Shown: positions 1 to 7,174 of the stretch, in pieces
Position numbering within the stretch: position 1 is the stretch's first letter
Layout of the letters: each line of letters opens with the position of its first letter
NCBI GenBank assembly: GCA_002403455.1
Contig: DHHV01000012.1
Span: forward strand, 859 to 24,314
Direction of reading: 5' to 3'
Origin: Hyphomonadaceae bacterium UBA4763
GTDB lineage: Bacteria > Pseudomonadota > Alphaproteobacteria > Caulobacterales > Aquidulcibacteraceae
Length of the DNA: 23,456 nt
Translations under genes and position numbers: made by a program
The notes under the pieces: generated by a model
Seen by the model: the letters and a program-made list of their open reading frames with translations, nothing else
What the model was told of the DNA's origin: nothing
The model's database searches: none

Positions 1-1206
1 GCGCGCGCGCTGATCGCCGATGCAGCCCATCTGGAATTGGGCGAACGCTTGGCGGGCCAAGCGGGCTTTGCTTGTTGCTCACTCGAGGATTTCGCCAACG
101 CCGGCGACAACAGCTTGCGCCAAGCATCGGCGCCGCGCGCCTGGGACAGCGATCGGGTTTGGTATCTGCTTTACACCTCTGGCACGACGGGCCGGCCCAA
201 AGCCGTGATCCAGACCTTCGGCATGGCGCTCGCCAATTATGTTAACGTTCAGACGGCGACCGGGCTCGGCCCGGAGACGATTGGCCTCAATTTCCTGCCG
301 CTCTTTCATACGGCCGGCATCAATCTGCATACCTTGCCCATTTTGTTTGCCGGCGGTTGTTCGCATTTGTTGGCGAAGTTCGACGCGGACAGCGTGTTGG
401 CGCGCTTGCAATCGGCCAAAGTCAGCCTCTTTTTCGGCGTGCCGCAGGTCTTCCAAATGCTGGCGCAAGCCAAGGGCTTCGCGGAAGCCGACTTGTTCGC
501 CGTGCGGCATTGGGGATGTGGCGGCGCGCCCGTCTCGGAAGCCATGCTGCAGCAGTTTTTGGCGCGCGGCGTCACCATCTGCAACGGCATGGGCATGACC
601 GAGACTGGTCCGACGGCGTTCTTCATGGATCCCGCCCACGCCGCCGCCAAGATCGGCTCGGTGGGCAAGCCGCAAATCCTGACCGAAGTCCGCCTGGTGG
701 ACGCCGATGGGCGTGACGTCGCGGAAGGCGAGCCGGGCGAGATTCTCTTCCGCGGCCCCGCTATTACGCCCGGCTATTTCAACAACCCGCACGCGACCGC
801 AGCGGCGTTCACGGCGGATGGGTGGTTGCGCTCGGGCGATATCGGCAGACGCGATCCCGACGGCTATTACGCGATCATCGATCGATTGAAGGACATGTTC
901 ATCTCGGGCGGCGAGAATGTCTATCCGGCCGAAATCGAGCAAGCCTTGCAACATTGCGCCGGCGTTCTCGAAGCCGCCGTCGTCGGCGTGCCGGACGAGC
1001 GCTGGGGCGAGGTTGGCCATGCCGCTTTGATTGCGCGTCCCGGCGCGGCGATCGACCTTACCGCCATCGCAGCTGCGCTTGCGCAGAGTCTCGCCCGCTT
1101 CAAACTGCCCAAATATTACACGCTCTTACCCGATTTTCCGCGTACGGCGGCGGGCAAAGTGCAAAAGCACGTGCTCCGCCGGCTCTTGGTGGAGCAAGCG
1201 CGATGA
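1..1206 (+). CDS. Acyl-CoA synthetase / AMP-dependent ligase (5' end cut by window edge)
   Basis: The frame is open from base 1 to a TGA at 1204-1206, giving 401 residues. Family members are usually 500-550 residues, so roughly the first quarter lies outside the window. The TTG at 37 is an internal leucine, not a start. Visible ANL-superfamily motifs in order: the P-loop YTSGTTGRPKAV (from base 172), GMTETG (adenine/acyl pocket), the hinge region WLRSGDIGRRDPDGYY, the SGGENVYPAEIE motif of the C-terminal domain, and the catalytic-lysine motif RTAAGKVQKH near the end. The family activates a carboxylic acid with ATP to an acyl-AMP and then to an acyl-CoA in the cytoplasm. The substrate cannot be read from the sequence. 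Its stop overlaps the start of the next gene (ATGA), which places it first among the visible genes of a coupled acyl-CoA operon. Family is certain; substrate is unknown. Confidence 0.93.
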   Translation, partial: ARALIADAAHLELGERLAGQAGFACCSLEDFANAGDNSLRQASAPRAWDSDRVWYLLYTSGTTGRPKAVIQTFGMALANYVNVQTATGLGPETIGLNFLPLFHTAGINLHTLPILFAGGCSHLLAKFDADSVLARLQSAKVSLFFGVPQVFQMLAQAKGFAEADLFAVRHWGCGGAPVSEAMLQQFLARGVTICNGMGMTETGPTAFFMDPAHAAAKIGSVGKPQILTEVRLVDADGRDVAEGEPGEILFRGPAITPGYFNNPHATAAAFTADGWLRSGDIGRRDPDGYYAIIDRLKDMFISGGENVYPAEIEQALQHCAGVLEAAVVGVPDERWGEVGHAALIARPGAAIDLTAIAAALAQSLARFKLPKYYTLLPDFPRTAAGKVQKHVLRRLLVEQAR

Positions 1207-1595
1207 CCCAAGCGCTCTTAATCGTCGTAGATTGGCGCCCCTCCCAGGCTGATTTTGCCCGCTTTGCCGCCATCAGCAGCGATGACAATCCGATCCATCT
1301 CGACGCGGAATTTGCGGCGCGCACGCGGTTTGGCCGCCCCGTTGCGCATGGCATGCATCTTTATTCCGTCTTATGGACCCATCTGCGGCGTGCGCTGCCG
1401 CGCGCCTCGATCCGTCGCCAAGCCTTGAAATTTCCCAATCCGGCTTTTGCCGATGAGGATTTGCGCGGCGAAGCGACCCTCACCGACCTTGGCCAAAACG
1501 CCTGGCAGGCGGAAATCATTTTGCGCCGCCGCGCCGATGACGCTGCGGTGTGTAAAGCGCAATTCGATCTCGATTTCGCCGAGGTCGCGCCATGA
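1203..1595 (+). CDS. MaoC-like (R)-specific enoyl-CoA hydratase, catalytic hot-dog subunit
   Basis: A 130-residue single hot-dog domain. The MaoC/(R)-hydratase signature is present: SSDDNPIHLD at about residues 25-34, followed by a conserved HG at 49-50 (GRPVAHGM). In this family the Asp and His of the DxNPxH motif activate water for addition to a trans-2-enoyl-CoA. The start is ATG 1203, which overlaps the ligase stop (ATGA). Its own stop overlaps the next start in the same way. The C-terminal strands lack the usual GPGT-Y-L stretch of MaoC proteins, and that stretch is instead found in the next gene. I infer that the two products form one heterodimeric hydratase. Dehydratase is the most likely activity, with thioesterase as a less likely alternative because the hydratase motif is intact. 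Confidence 0.85.
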   Translation: MTQALLIVVDWRPSQADFARFAAISSDDNPIHLDAEFAARTRFGRPVAHGMHLYSVLWTHLRRALPRASIRRQALKFPNPAFADEDLRGEATLTDLGQNAWQAEIILRRRADDAAVCKAQFDLDFAEVAP

Positions 1596-1963
1596 CGCTC
1601 GGCGATGATGCTGAAATCATCCGCCAGTTCACGCAGCTTGAGCTGAGCGAATTCGCTGATTTGGTGGGATCGTGCGCCAAGGACGACGCGGCCATTCCTG
1701 AACCCTTACTGCTATCGCTGTTTTCCTTTCTGCTGGGCGTGAAATTGCCAGGGCAGGGGACCAATTATCTCAAACAAGAGACGCAATTCTTCCGACCGAT
1801 TGCGGTCGGCGAGCGACTACGCGCGCGCGTTTGCGTCATCAAACTTCGGCCCGAAAAGCGCTTGTGCGACCTCTCAACCGAGATTTTTGATGAAAATGGC
1901 GCAAAATGCGTCGAAGGCCGCGCGCTTGTCGCCTATGGCGATGTCGAAGGCGCCGCCGCATGA
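1592..1963 (+). CDS. Hot-dog-fold MaoC-like partner protein lacking catalytic residues
   Basis: A 123-residue protein. Residues from about 54 resemble the second half of a MaoC domain: LPGQGTNYLKQETQFFRPI, then VGERLRARV and a C-terminal strand with EGRALVAYG. The segment that would carry NPIH and the HG pair is missing: the sequence passes from FADLVGSCAKDD straight to the helix LLLSLFSFLLG. By itself it is unlikely to be a hydratase. Both ends overlap neighbours by ATGA, so it is translationally coupled to the catalytic MaoC-like gene before it. Mycobacterial HadAB and ChsH1-ChsH2 are known cases in which catalytic and non-catalytic hot-dog chains form one enzyme, and I infer the same here. 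A CoA-binding or thioesterase-like role on its own cannot be excluded. Confidence 0.75.
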   Translation: MTLGDDAEIIRQFTQLELSEFADLVGSCAKDDAAIPEPLLLSLFSFLLGVKLPGQGTNYLKQETQFFRPIAVGERLRARVCVIKLRPEKRLCDLSTEIFDENGAKCVEGRALVAYGDVEGAAA

Positions 1964-2772
1964 GCGCGATCTGCCCGCGTGTGATCACGCTCGGCGCCGG
2001 CGCGCCGATTGTTTTTCTGCACGGATGGGCTGCCAATGCCGACTTTTTCGCTCCTCAACGGACGCTTGCGGACCAAGGATTTCGGCTGATCCTGCCCGAT
2101 TTGCCCGGTCACGGCCCGCAAGCGCAACCTGACCCTAGTTTGAGCATCGCCGATCTTGCCGATTCCATCGCCAATTTGCTCGAGGCGCAGGCGGCTTTTG
2201 GCGCGCTATTGGTCGGCTGGTCGATGGGGGCGAGCGTCGCGATCGATTATCTACACCGCTTTGGCGGGCGCGATCTTTCGGGCCTCGTCATCCTTGATAT
2301 GACGCCAAAGGTGGCCAATGAAGCGTCCTGGCGCTTCGGTCTTTCGACGGGTGAAACCGCCCGCGACATGGAGCGCACCGCCGCCCATTTGGCGCAAGCT
2401 TGGCCAAAATTCCCCGCCGCGATCGCCCGATCGCTGTTTCCGCGCGGCGCTCCCCCCCATCCGGAACGGCGGGCATGGTTTGAAGCCGCTTTGAGCGCCA
2501 ATGATGGCCCGACCATGGCCGCCTTGTGGAGCGAATTGGCGCGTCTTGATCAACGTGAGGCCCTGGGCGAGCAATCCTGCCCGATCCTCGCCGTCTTGGG
2601 CGGCGCCAGCGCGCTTTATCGACCAGGGCTCGCCGATTGGTATCGCGCGATTTTAGGGCTCCGATCGGTCTTCGTCGTCGACAGCGCCGGCCACGCTCCG
2701 CATTGGGATGCCCCAGAAATGGTCAATGCGCTCTTGGCCAAACGCCTTTCGGCCATCCCGCTACCAACCTAA
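1960..2772 (+). CDS. Alpha/beta hydrolase (BioH/esterase-like)
   Basis: A 270-residue alpha/beta hydrolase. I chose ATG 1960 because it overlaps the previous stop (ATGA); an in-frame extension upstream is arginine-rich and reads through the preceding gene. Visible: the oxyanion motif HGWAAN at residues 21-26, DLPGHG at 47-52, the nucleophile elbow GWSMGAS with Ser88, and the C-terminal catalytic histidine in SAGHAPHWD (His245). The usual acid position after strand 6 (for example the GYLDGLVP stretch of BioH) reads GGASALYRP here, so the canonical aspartate is not evident. The overall form resembles pimeloyl-ester esterases and small acyl-ester or thioester hydrolases. In an operon with a CoA ligase and a split hydratase, release of an acyl product is a reasonable role, but this is inference. 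Its stop is 23 bases from the convergent end of parC. Confidence 0.85.
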   Translation: MSAICPRVITLGAGAPIVFLHGWAANADFFAPQRTLADQGFRLILPDLPGHGPQAQPDPSLSIADLADSIANLLEAQAAFGALLVGWSMGASVAIDYLHRFGGRDLSGLVILDMTPKVANEASWRFGLSTGETARDMERTAAHLAQAWPKFPAAIARSLFPRGAPPHPERRAWFEAALSANDGPTMAALWSELARLDQREALGEQSCPILAVLGGASALYRPGLADWYRAILGLRSVFVVDSAGHAPHWDAPEMVNALLAKRLSAIPLPT

Positions 2773-2795
2773 AGAGCAATCATCGCGTTAACGCC

Positions 2796-5036
2796 TCACC
2801 CCACATCGACAAACTTCAGCGCGCGCGGAAAGCCCTTCGGCGCCGGTTTGCCAATGCCAGCGCGTTTGCCTAGCCAATCGCGCCATTCGCTTAATAAGCG
2901 GGTGCGCCCGGCCCCATCCGTCCACGCAAGGCCCACTGCGCGGTCAAACACGATCGCATCGCTCAGACGCGCGTCCTTGAGATTGATCAGTTTTACGCCC
3001 TTGCCCTTGGCCATGCGCGGCAAATCGCCGCTTGCAAAGGCCAATAGCCGCCGATCGCTCGCCACCACCGCCGCCATATCGCCCATAGCCGGCGCGCAGG
3101 CGATCGCTTTTTCCCCCGGATTGAGGGCCAACAAGGCTTTGCCGGCCCGGCGCGTCGACGAAAATTCGCTCTCCGCTGCCAAAAACCCATAGCCGTCCGC
3201 GCTGGCCACGAACCGCTCCGCCCCGTCTTCGGCCAAAAACAAAGCAAGGATCGCTGTGTCGTCATCGAGGTCGATCGCCAGCTTGATCGGCTCGCCAAAG
3301 CCGCGTCCCTGCGGCGCTTTGGCGGCGGCGAGGCTAAAGGCGCGGCCGTCATCAGCGAAAATCGAGACGACATCGGTCGTGTGACAGGCCAGCAAATGGC
3401 CCAATCGGTCGCCATCCTTGAATTTCAGCGTCGTCGGATCATCGATTTTGCCTTTGACGGCGCGGATCCAGCCCTTTTGCGACAGGATGATGGTGATCGG
3501 CTCGCGCTCGATAAAGGCCTCGATCGGGGCCGGCGCGCTGGTCGCCGCGACCGCCGCAAATTGCGTGCGCCGCCGCCCCATTGGCGTCTCCGGTCCATAA
3601 ATCTTGCGGATCGCGCGTAAATCCGCGCTGATTTGGTCCCATTGCCGGGCCGGCTCGGCGATCAGCCGGGCGAGCGCGTCGCGCTCTTCTTGGAGCGCCT
3701 TTTCTTCGCCGCGGATATCGACCTCCTCCAATTTGCGCAGATTGCGCAGCCGCATGTTGAGGATCGCCTCGGCCTGCGTTTCGGAAAGGGCAAAGCGGGC
3801 GATCAACACCGATTTCGGTTCGTCTTCGCGCCGGATGATGGCGATCACCTCGTCGATATTGAGATAGGCGATCAGCAGACCGGCGAGGATCTCGAGCCGC
3901 GCCTCAATCTTGCCCAGCCGAAAACGCGCCCGGCGCACCAGCACGACGCGGCGATGGTCCAAAAACGCCCGCAACAGCTCAGCGAGGTTCATTACCCGCG
4001 GCACATTGGCGGCGTCGAGCACGTTCATATTGATCGCCAGCCGCGATTCCAGCGCCGATTGCCGGAAGAGGCTCTCCATGATGTGGGCAGGCTCGACGCT
4101 GCGATTCTTTGGCTCCAGCACGATGCGCAGATCATCGGCGCTTTCATCGCGCACATCGCCCAAAAGCGGGGCCTTTTTGTTCTCCAGTAGATCAGCGAGA
4201 TCTTCGATCAACTTGGCCTTTTGCACGAGATAGGGGATTTCGGTGACGACAATTCGCCATTGCCCCCGCGCGCGCTCTTCGATCTCCCATTTGGCCCGGA
4301 CCCGCAGCGCGCCGCGCCCGGTTTCATAGACTTGGGCGATCGTCTCGGTCTCATCGACAATCACCCCGCCGGTCGGCAAATCCGGGCCTTTGACAAACCC
4401 TAGCAGGGCGCGGCTATCGGCGTTCGGCGCTATGATCAAATGCAGGCAGGCGTCGATCAATTCGGCCAAATTATGCGGCGGAATATTGGTCGCCATGCCG
4501 ACCGCGATCCCAGCCGCGCCATTGGCGAGCAGATTGGGAAAGGCCGCCGGCAGCACGACCGGTTCTTGGTCGGAGCCGTCATAGGTGTCGCGAAAGTCGA
4601 CTGCGTCTTCGTTCAACCCGTCGAGCAGCGCCGCCGCCGCCGCCGTCAGCCGGCTCTCGGTATAGCGCATGGCGGCGGGGTTATCGCCATCGACCGTACC
4701 GAAATTGCCCTGCCCATCGACCAGCGGGTAGCGGATGGTGAAATCCTGGGCGAGCCTTGCCAGCGCATCATAGATTGCCTGATCGCCATGCGGGTGAAAC
4801 CGGCCCATGACGTCGCCGACGACGCGCGCGCATTTCTTGAACGCCGCTTCCGGGTTAAGCCCCAGATCGCGCATGCCATAAAGGATGCGCCGGTGCACGG
4901 GCTTGAGGCCATCGCGGGCGTCGGGCAGCGCACGCGCCGTAATCGTCGACAGCGCATAAGCCAGATACCGGCTCGACAGCGCCTGCGAGAGGCTTTCATC
5001 GACGATCACATCGTCAGCGGGAGGCAAATCGGTCAT
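2796..5036 (-). CDS. parC: DNA topoisomerase IV subunit A
   Basis: 746 residues, the normal ParC length. ParC with ParE decatenates replicated chromosomes by double-strand passage. The N-terminal breakage-reunion domain holds ALPDARDGLKPVHRRILYGM (about 36-55), GRFHPHGDQAIYDALARLAQ and the catalytic tyrosine Tyr125 in AAMRYTESRL. A beta-pinwheel C-terminal domain follows; I see no GyrA-box (QRRGGKG) there, which supports ParC over GyrA. At the position of Escherichia coli ParC Ser80 the residue is Gln86; at Glu84 it is Asp90, an acidic residue. The start ATG is at 5034-5036. The gene lies 38 bases downstream of recO on the same strand, a pairing common in Alphaproteobacteria and likely one transcript. 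It converges on the hydrolase gene with no recognisable terminator between them. Confidence 0.97.
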   Translation of the reverse strand: MTDLPPADDVIVDESLSQALSSRYLAYALSTITARALPDARDGLKPVHRRILYGMRDLGLNPEAAFKKCARVVGDVMGRFHPHGDQAIYDALARLAQDFTIRYPLVDGQGNFGTVDGDNPAAMRYTESRLTAAAAALLDGLNEDAVDFRDTYDGSDQEPVVLPAAFPNLLANGAAGIAVGMATNIPPHNLAELIDACLHLIIAPNADSRALLGFVKGPDLPTGGVIVDETETIAQVYETGRGALRVRAKWEIEERARGQWRIVVTEIPYLVQKAKLIEDLADLLENKKAPLLGDVRDESADDLRIVLEPKNRSVEPAHIMESLFRQSALESRLAINMNVLDAANVPRVMNLAELLRAFLDHRRVVLVRRARFRLGKIEARLEILAGLLIAYLNIDEVIAIIRREDEPKSVLIARFALSETQAEAILNMRLRNLRKLEEVDIRGEEKALQEERDALARLIAEPARQWDQISADLRAIRKIYGPETPMGRRRTQFAAVAATSAPAPIEAFIEREPITIILSQKGWIRAVKGKIDDPTTLKFKDGDRLGHLLACHTTDVVSIFADDGRAFSLAAAKAPQGRGFGEPIKLAIDLDDDTAILALFLAEDGAERFVASADGYGFLAAESEFSSTRRAGKALLALNPGEKAIACAPAMGDMAAVVASDRRLLAFASGDLPRMAKGKGVKLINLKDARLSDAIVFDRAVGLAWTDGAGRTRLLSEWRDWLGKRAGIGKPAPKGFPRALKFVDVG

Positions 5037-5074
5037 GGCGCGCCTTTGGCGGTCGAGAATGTGCGTCTATTCTT

Positions 5075-5809
5075 TCAGAGTCGCCCCGTCCGCGCCAAGT
5101 GCTCAATCATCCGGCCGCGCGCCGGCGGCAGACCAAAGCCCGACGGATCGAAAACGCGCCGCTCCAGAAAGAAGCCGAACAAGGCAAACGCAGCCCCGAC
5201 ATCGCCAAGGGCGATCACCGCGTCCGCATCGATCAAAAAGGCCGGCAGGGCCAGCAGCTTGTCGTGATAAGGCGCGCCAGCGTCGCGCGACACCGCCCGC
5301 CCGCTGCGCGGGCTGACATAACACAAATCCGTCGCTGTGCCGGTCGCAGCGCACGCAGACAAATCAAGACCATAGCCCAAATTGGCCAGAAAGGCGCCTT
5401 CCCACCGCGCCAGTAAAGCCGGCCAAAAATCCGCCGCATCGACATGGCGCAGCACCGTTTCGCTGGCCTCGAACACCAATGGAAGCGGCGAACGCTCGGG
5501 CGCCCCTTGCGCGAGCAACCCGGTCAACGCCGCGAGGCAATAAAGCCCCGGCCCATCGGCGCCGGCGCGCGCGCCATGGGCTTCGTCCAATTCAACGCAT
5601 GCGAAAAAACCCAATTGATCGCCGAGCCGCGCCTTCCACGTCGCGGTCACGGCATTGCCGGGTTGGATCAAAGCGGCTTTTGTCTTGCTCGCCCCGCCTT
5701 TGAACATGGCGGCAAAGCGCCCATGCCCCCGCGTCATCAGCTCGAGGATCACCGAGCTGTCGGAAAACGGGCGCGCGCGCAACACAAAGCCAGAATCAGT
5801 CCATTCCAT
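5075..5809 (-). CDS. recO: DNA repair protein RecO
   Basis: 244 residues from ATG 5807-5809. A longer in-frame reading exists upstream but lacks family similarity, while MEWTDSGFVLRARPF matches the normal start of RecO. Visible: the OB-fold N-terminus with FSDSSVILELMTRGHGRFA, a middle helical domain, and the alphaproteobacterial-type C-terminal features CYVSPRSGRAVSRDAG and GFFLERRVFDP followed by LPPARGRMIEH. RecO anneals SSB-coated single-stranded DNA and loads RecA with RecR during gap repair. The four-cysteine zinc finger of many RecO proteins is absent, as is common in alphaproteobacterial members. It is transcribed towards parC and diverges from rnd across 135 bases that must hold both promoters. 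Confidence 0.95.
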   Translation of the reverse strand: MEWTDSGFVLRARPFSDSSVILELMTRGHGRFAAMFKGGASKTKAALIQPGNAVTATWKARLGDQLGFFACVELDEAHGARAGADGPGLYCLAALTGLLAQGAPERSPLPLVFEASETVLRHVDAADFWPALLARWEGAFLANLGYGLDLSACAATGTATDLCYVSPRSGRAVSRDAGAPYHDKLLALPAFLIDADAVIALGDVGAAFALFGFFLERRVFDPSGFGLPPARGRMIEHLARTGRL

Positions 5810-5944
5810 CGCGCTTGCACGATAATCTGTCGCCGTTGGATCGAAAAGCGGCCTTGTCAGCGCCGACGGAAAAGCGCATGCCCGCAAGGAATGGGGGTCT
5901 CTATATTCAGGCCGACGCGCGGCCAACCGAAATGATAGGCCTTG

Positions 5945-7174
5945 ATGGATTTGATCTCACAGACTGACGCTCTCGCTGCGCTTTGTGCGCAATTACGCAC
6001 TCAAGAATTCGTGGCGCTCGACACTGAATTTATGCGTGAGGCGACTTATTGGCCGAAATTATGCTTGGTGCAGGCCGCCGCCGGCCCCATCGAAGCGCTG
6101 ATCGACCCGCTCGCGCCGGGCCTTGATCTATCGCCGTTATTTGATCTTTTGCAGGACGAGGCCGTCACCAAGGTGATGCACGCCGCCCGCCAGGACATCG
6201 AGATTTTCTGGAACCTCTCTGGCAAAGCGCCTCACCCCTTGTTCGACACCCAGGTCGCGGCGATGGCGGCGGGCTATGGCGATTCAGTCGCCTATGACGC
6301 CTTGGTGCAATCGCTCTTGCGCCGGCGCGTGGATAAATCCTCACGCTTTACCGATTGGTCGCGCCGCCCGCTCAGCGATGCCCAGCTTGCTTACGCTTTG
6401 GCCGACGTCACCCATTTGCGCGATCTCTACCCGAAATTGCACGGCCAATTGGAGCGGCGCGGCCGCCTGCATTGGCTGGTCGATGAGATGGCGATGCTGG
6501 TTGATCCACAGAACTACGACACCGACCCCGAAAACGCCTGGATGCGGCTGCGCACGCGCAAAACCAATGCCGAATATCTCGCCGCTCTGCGCGCTGCTGC
6601 CGCGTGGCGCGAACGCATCGCCCAAGCCAAGGACATCCCGCGCGCGCGCGTGCTGAAAGACGATGCGCTGCTGGAAATCGCCGAACAACGCCCCACCAGC
6701 TCCGCCGCCTTGAACGCGCTCCGGGCCGTGCCCAAGGGCTTTGGCGGCTCGCGCCAGGGCGAGGACCTCGCCGACGCCATTCACGCCGCGCTGCAAAACG
6801 CCGCCGATTACGCCCCGACGGTCGAGCAAAGCGCGCCGCTGCCCCCCAGTCTTGGGCCCGTCGTTGAGCTCTTAAAAGTACTGCTGAAAGGCGAATCCGA
6901 GCGGATCGGCGTTGCTGCTCGGCTGATTGCAACGACGTCTGATCTCGAAGCCATTGCGCTTGATGACGACGCGCCGGTCGCGGCGTTGTCAGGCTGGCGG
7001 CGCGAAGTGTTCGGCCAGCGCGCGCTCGACCTCAAACATGGCAAATTGGCCTTGTCGATCCGCAATCGCCGCGTCGTCGCCAACGCCATCGCCGTTGAAA
7101 CAACTGAACCTGCTCGGTGCGATGAGGTGGAAGCCGATTTAGCGATCGATCCGGAACTCACCGCTTCGACCTAA
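5945..7174 (+). CDS. rnd: Ribonuclease D
   Basis: 409 residues from ATG 5945. A TTG directly in front (5942) would add one residue; I see no strong ribosome-binding site for either. The DEDDy 3'-5' exonuclease domain is clear: Exo I ALDTEFMRE with Asp26 and Glu28, Exo II ARQDIEIF with Asp84, and Exo III with Tyr150 and Asp154 in YALADVTHLRDLY. An HRDC domain follows at about 205-290 (RAAAAWRERIAQAKDIPRAR) and a second HRDC-like helical region fills the C-terminus, as in complete RNase D. The enzyme trims the 3' ends of tRNA precursors and other stable RNAs. Its last 36 bases overlap the end of ppx on the opposite strand, so the two transcripts must be complementary at their 3' ends. Confidence 0.96.
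   Translation: MDLISQTDALAALCAQLRTQEFVALDTEFMREATYWPKLCLVQAAAGPIEALIDPLAPGLDLSPLFDLLQDEAVTKVMHAARQDIEIFWNLSGKAPHPLFDTQVAAMAAGYGDSVAYDALVQSLLRRRVDKSSRFTDWSRRPLSDAQLAYALADVTHLRDLYPKLHGQLERRGRLHWLVDEMAMLVDPQNYDTDPENAWMRLRTRKTNAEYLAALRAAAAWRERIAQAKDIPRARVLKDDALLEIAEQRPTSSAALNALRAVPKGFGGSRQGEDLADAIHAALQNAADYAPTVEQSAPLPPSLGPVVELLKVLLKGESERIGVAARLIATTSDLEAIALDDDAPVAALSGWRREVFGQRALDLKHGKLALSIRNRRVVANAIAVETTEPARCDEVEADLAIDPELTAST

Noticed and set aside
79..1020. Long minus-strand open frame (313 residues) opposite the acyl-CoA ligase gene
   Set aside because: It mirrors a gene with clear ANL motifs, is His/Arg/Gly-rich, shows no domain and results from low stop frequency in GC-rich antisense frames.
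4440..5267. Plus-strand open frame (275 residues) opposite parC and recO
   Set aside because: It crosses two real genes on the other strand, is Arg/Gln-rich and has no recognisable motif.
5810..5926. Upstream extension of recO by 39 residues
   Set aside because: The added residues resemble no RecO, would consume the promoter region shared with rnd, and the ATG at 5809 fits the family start.
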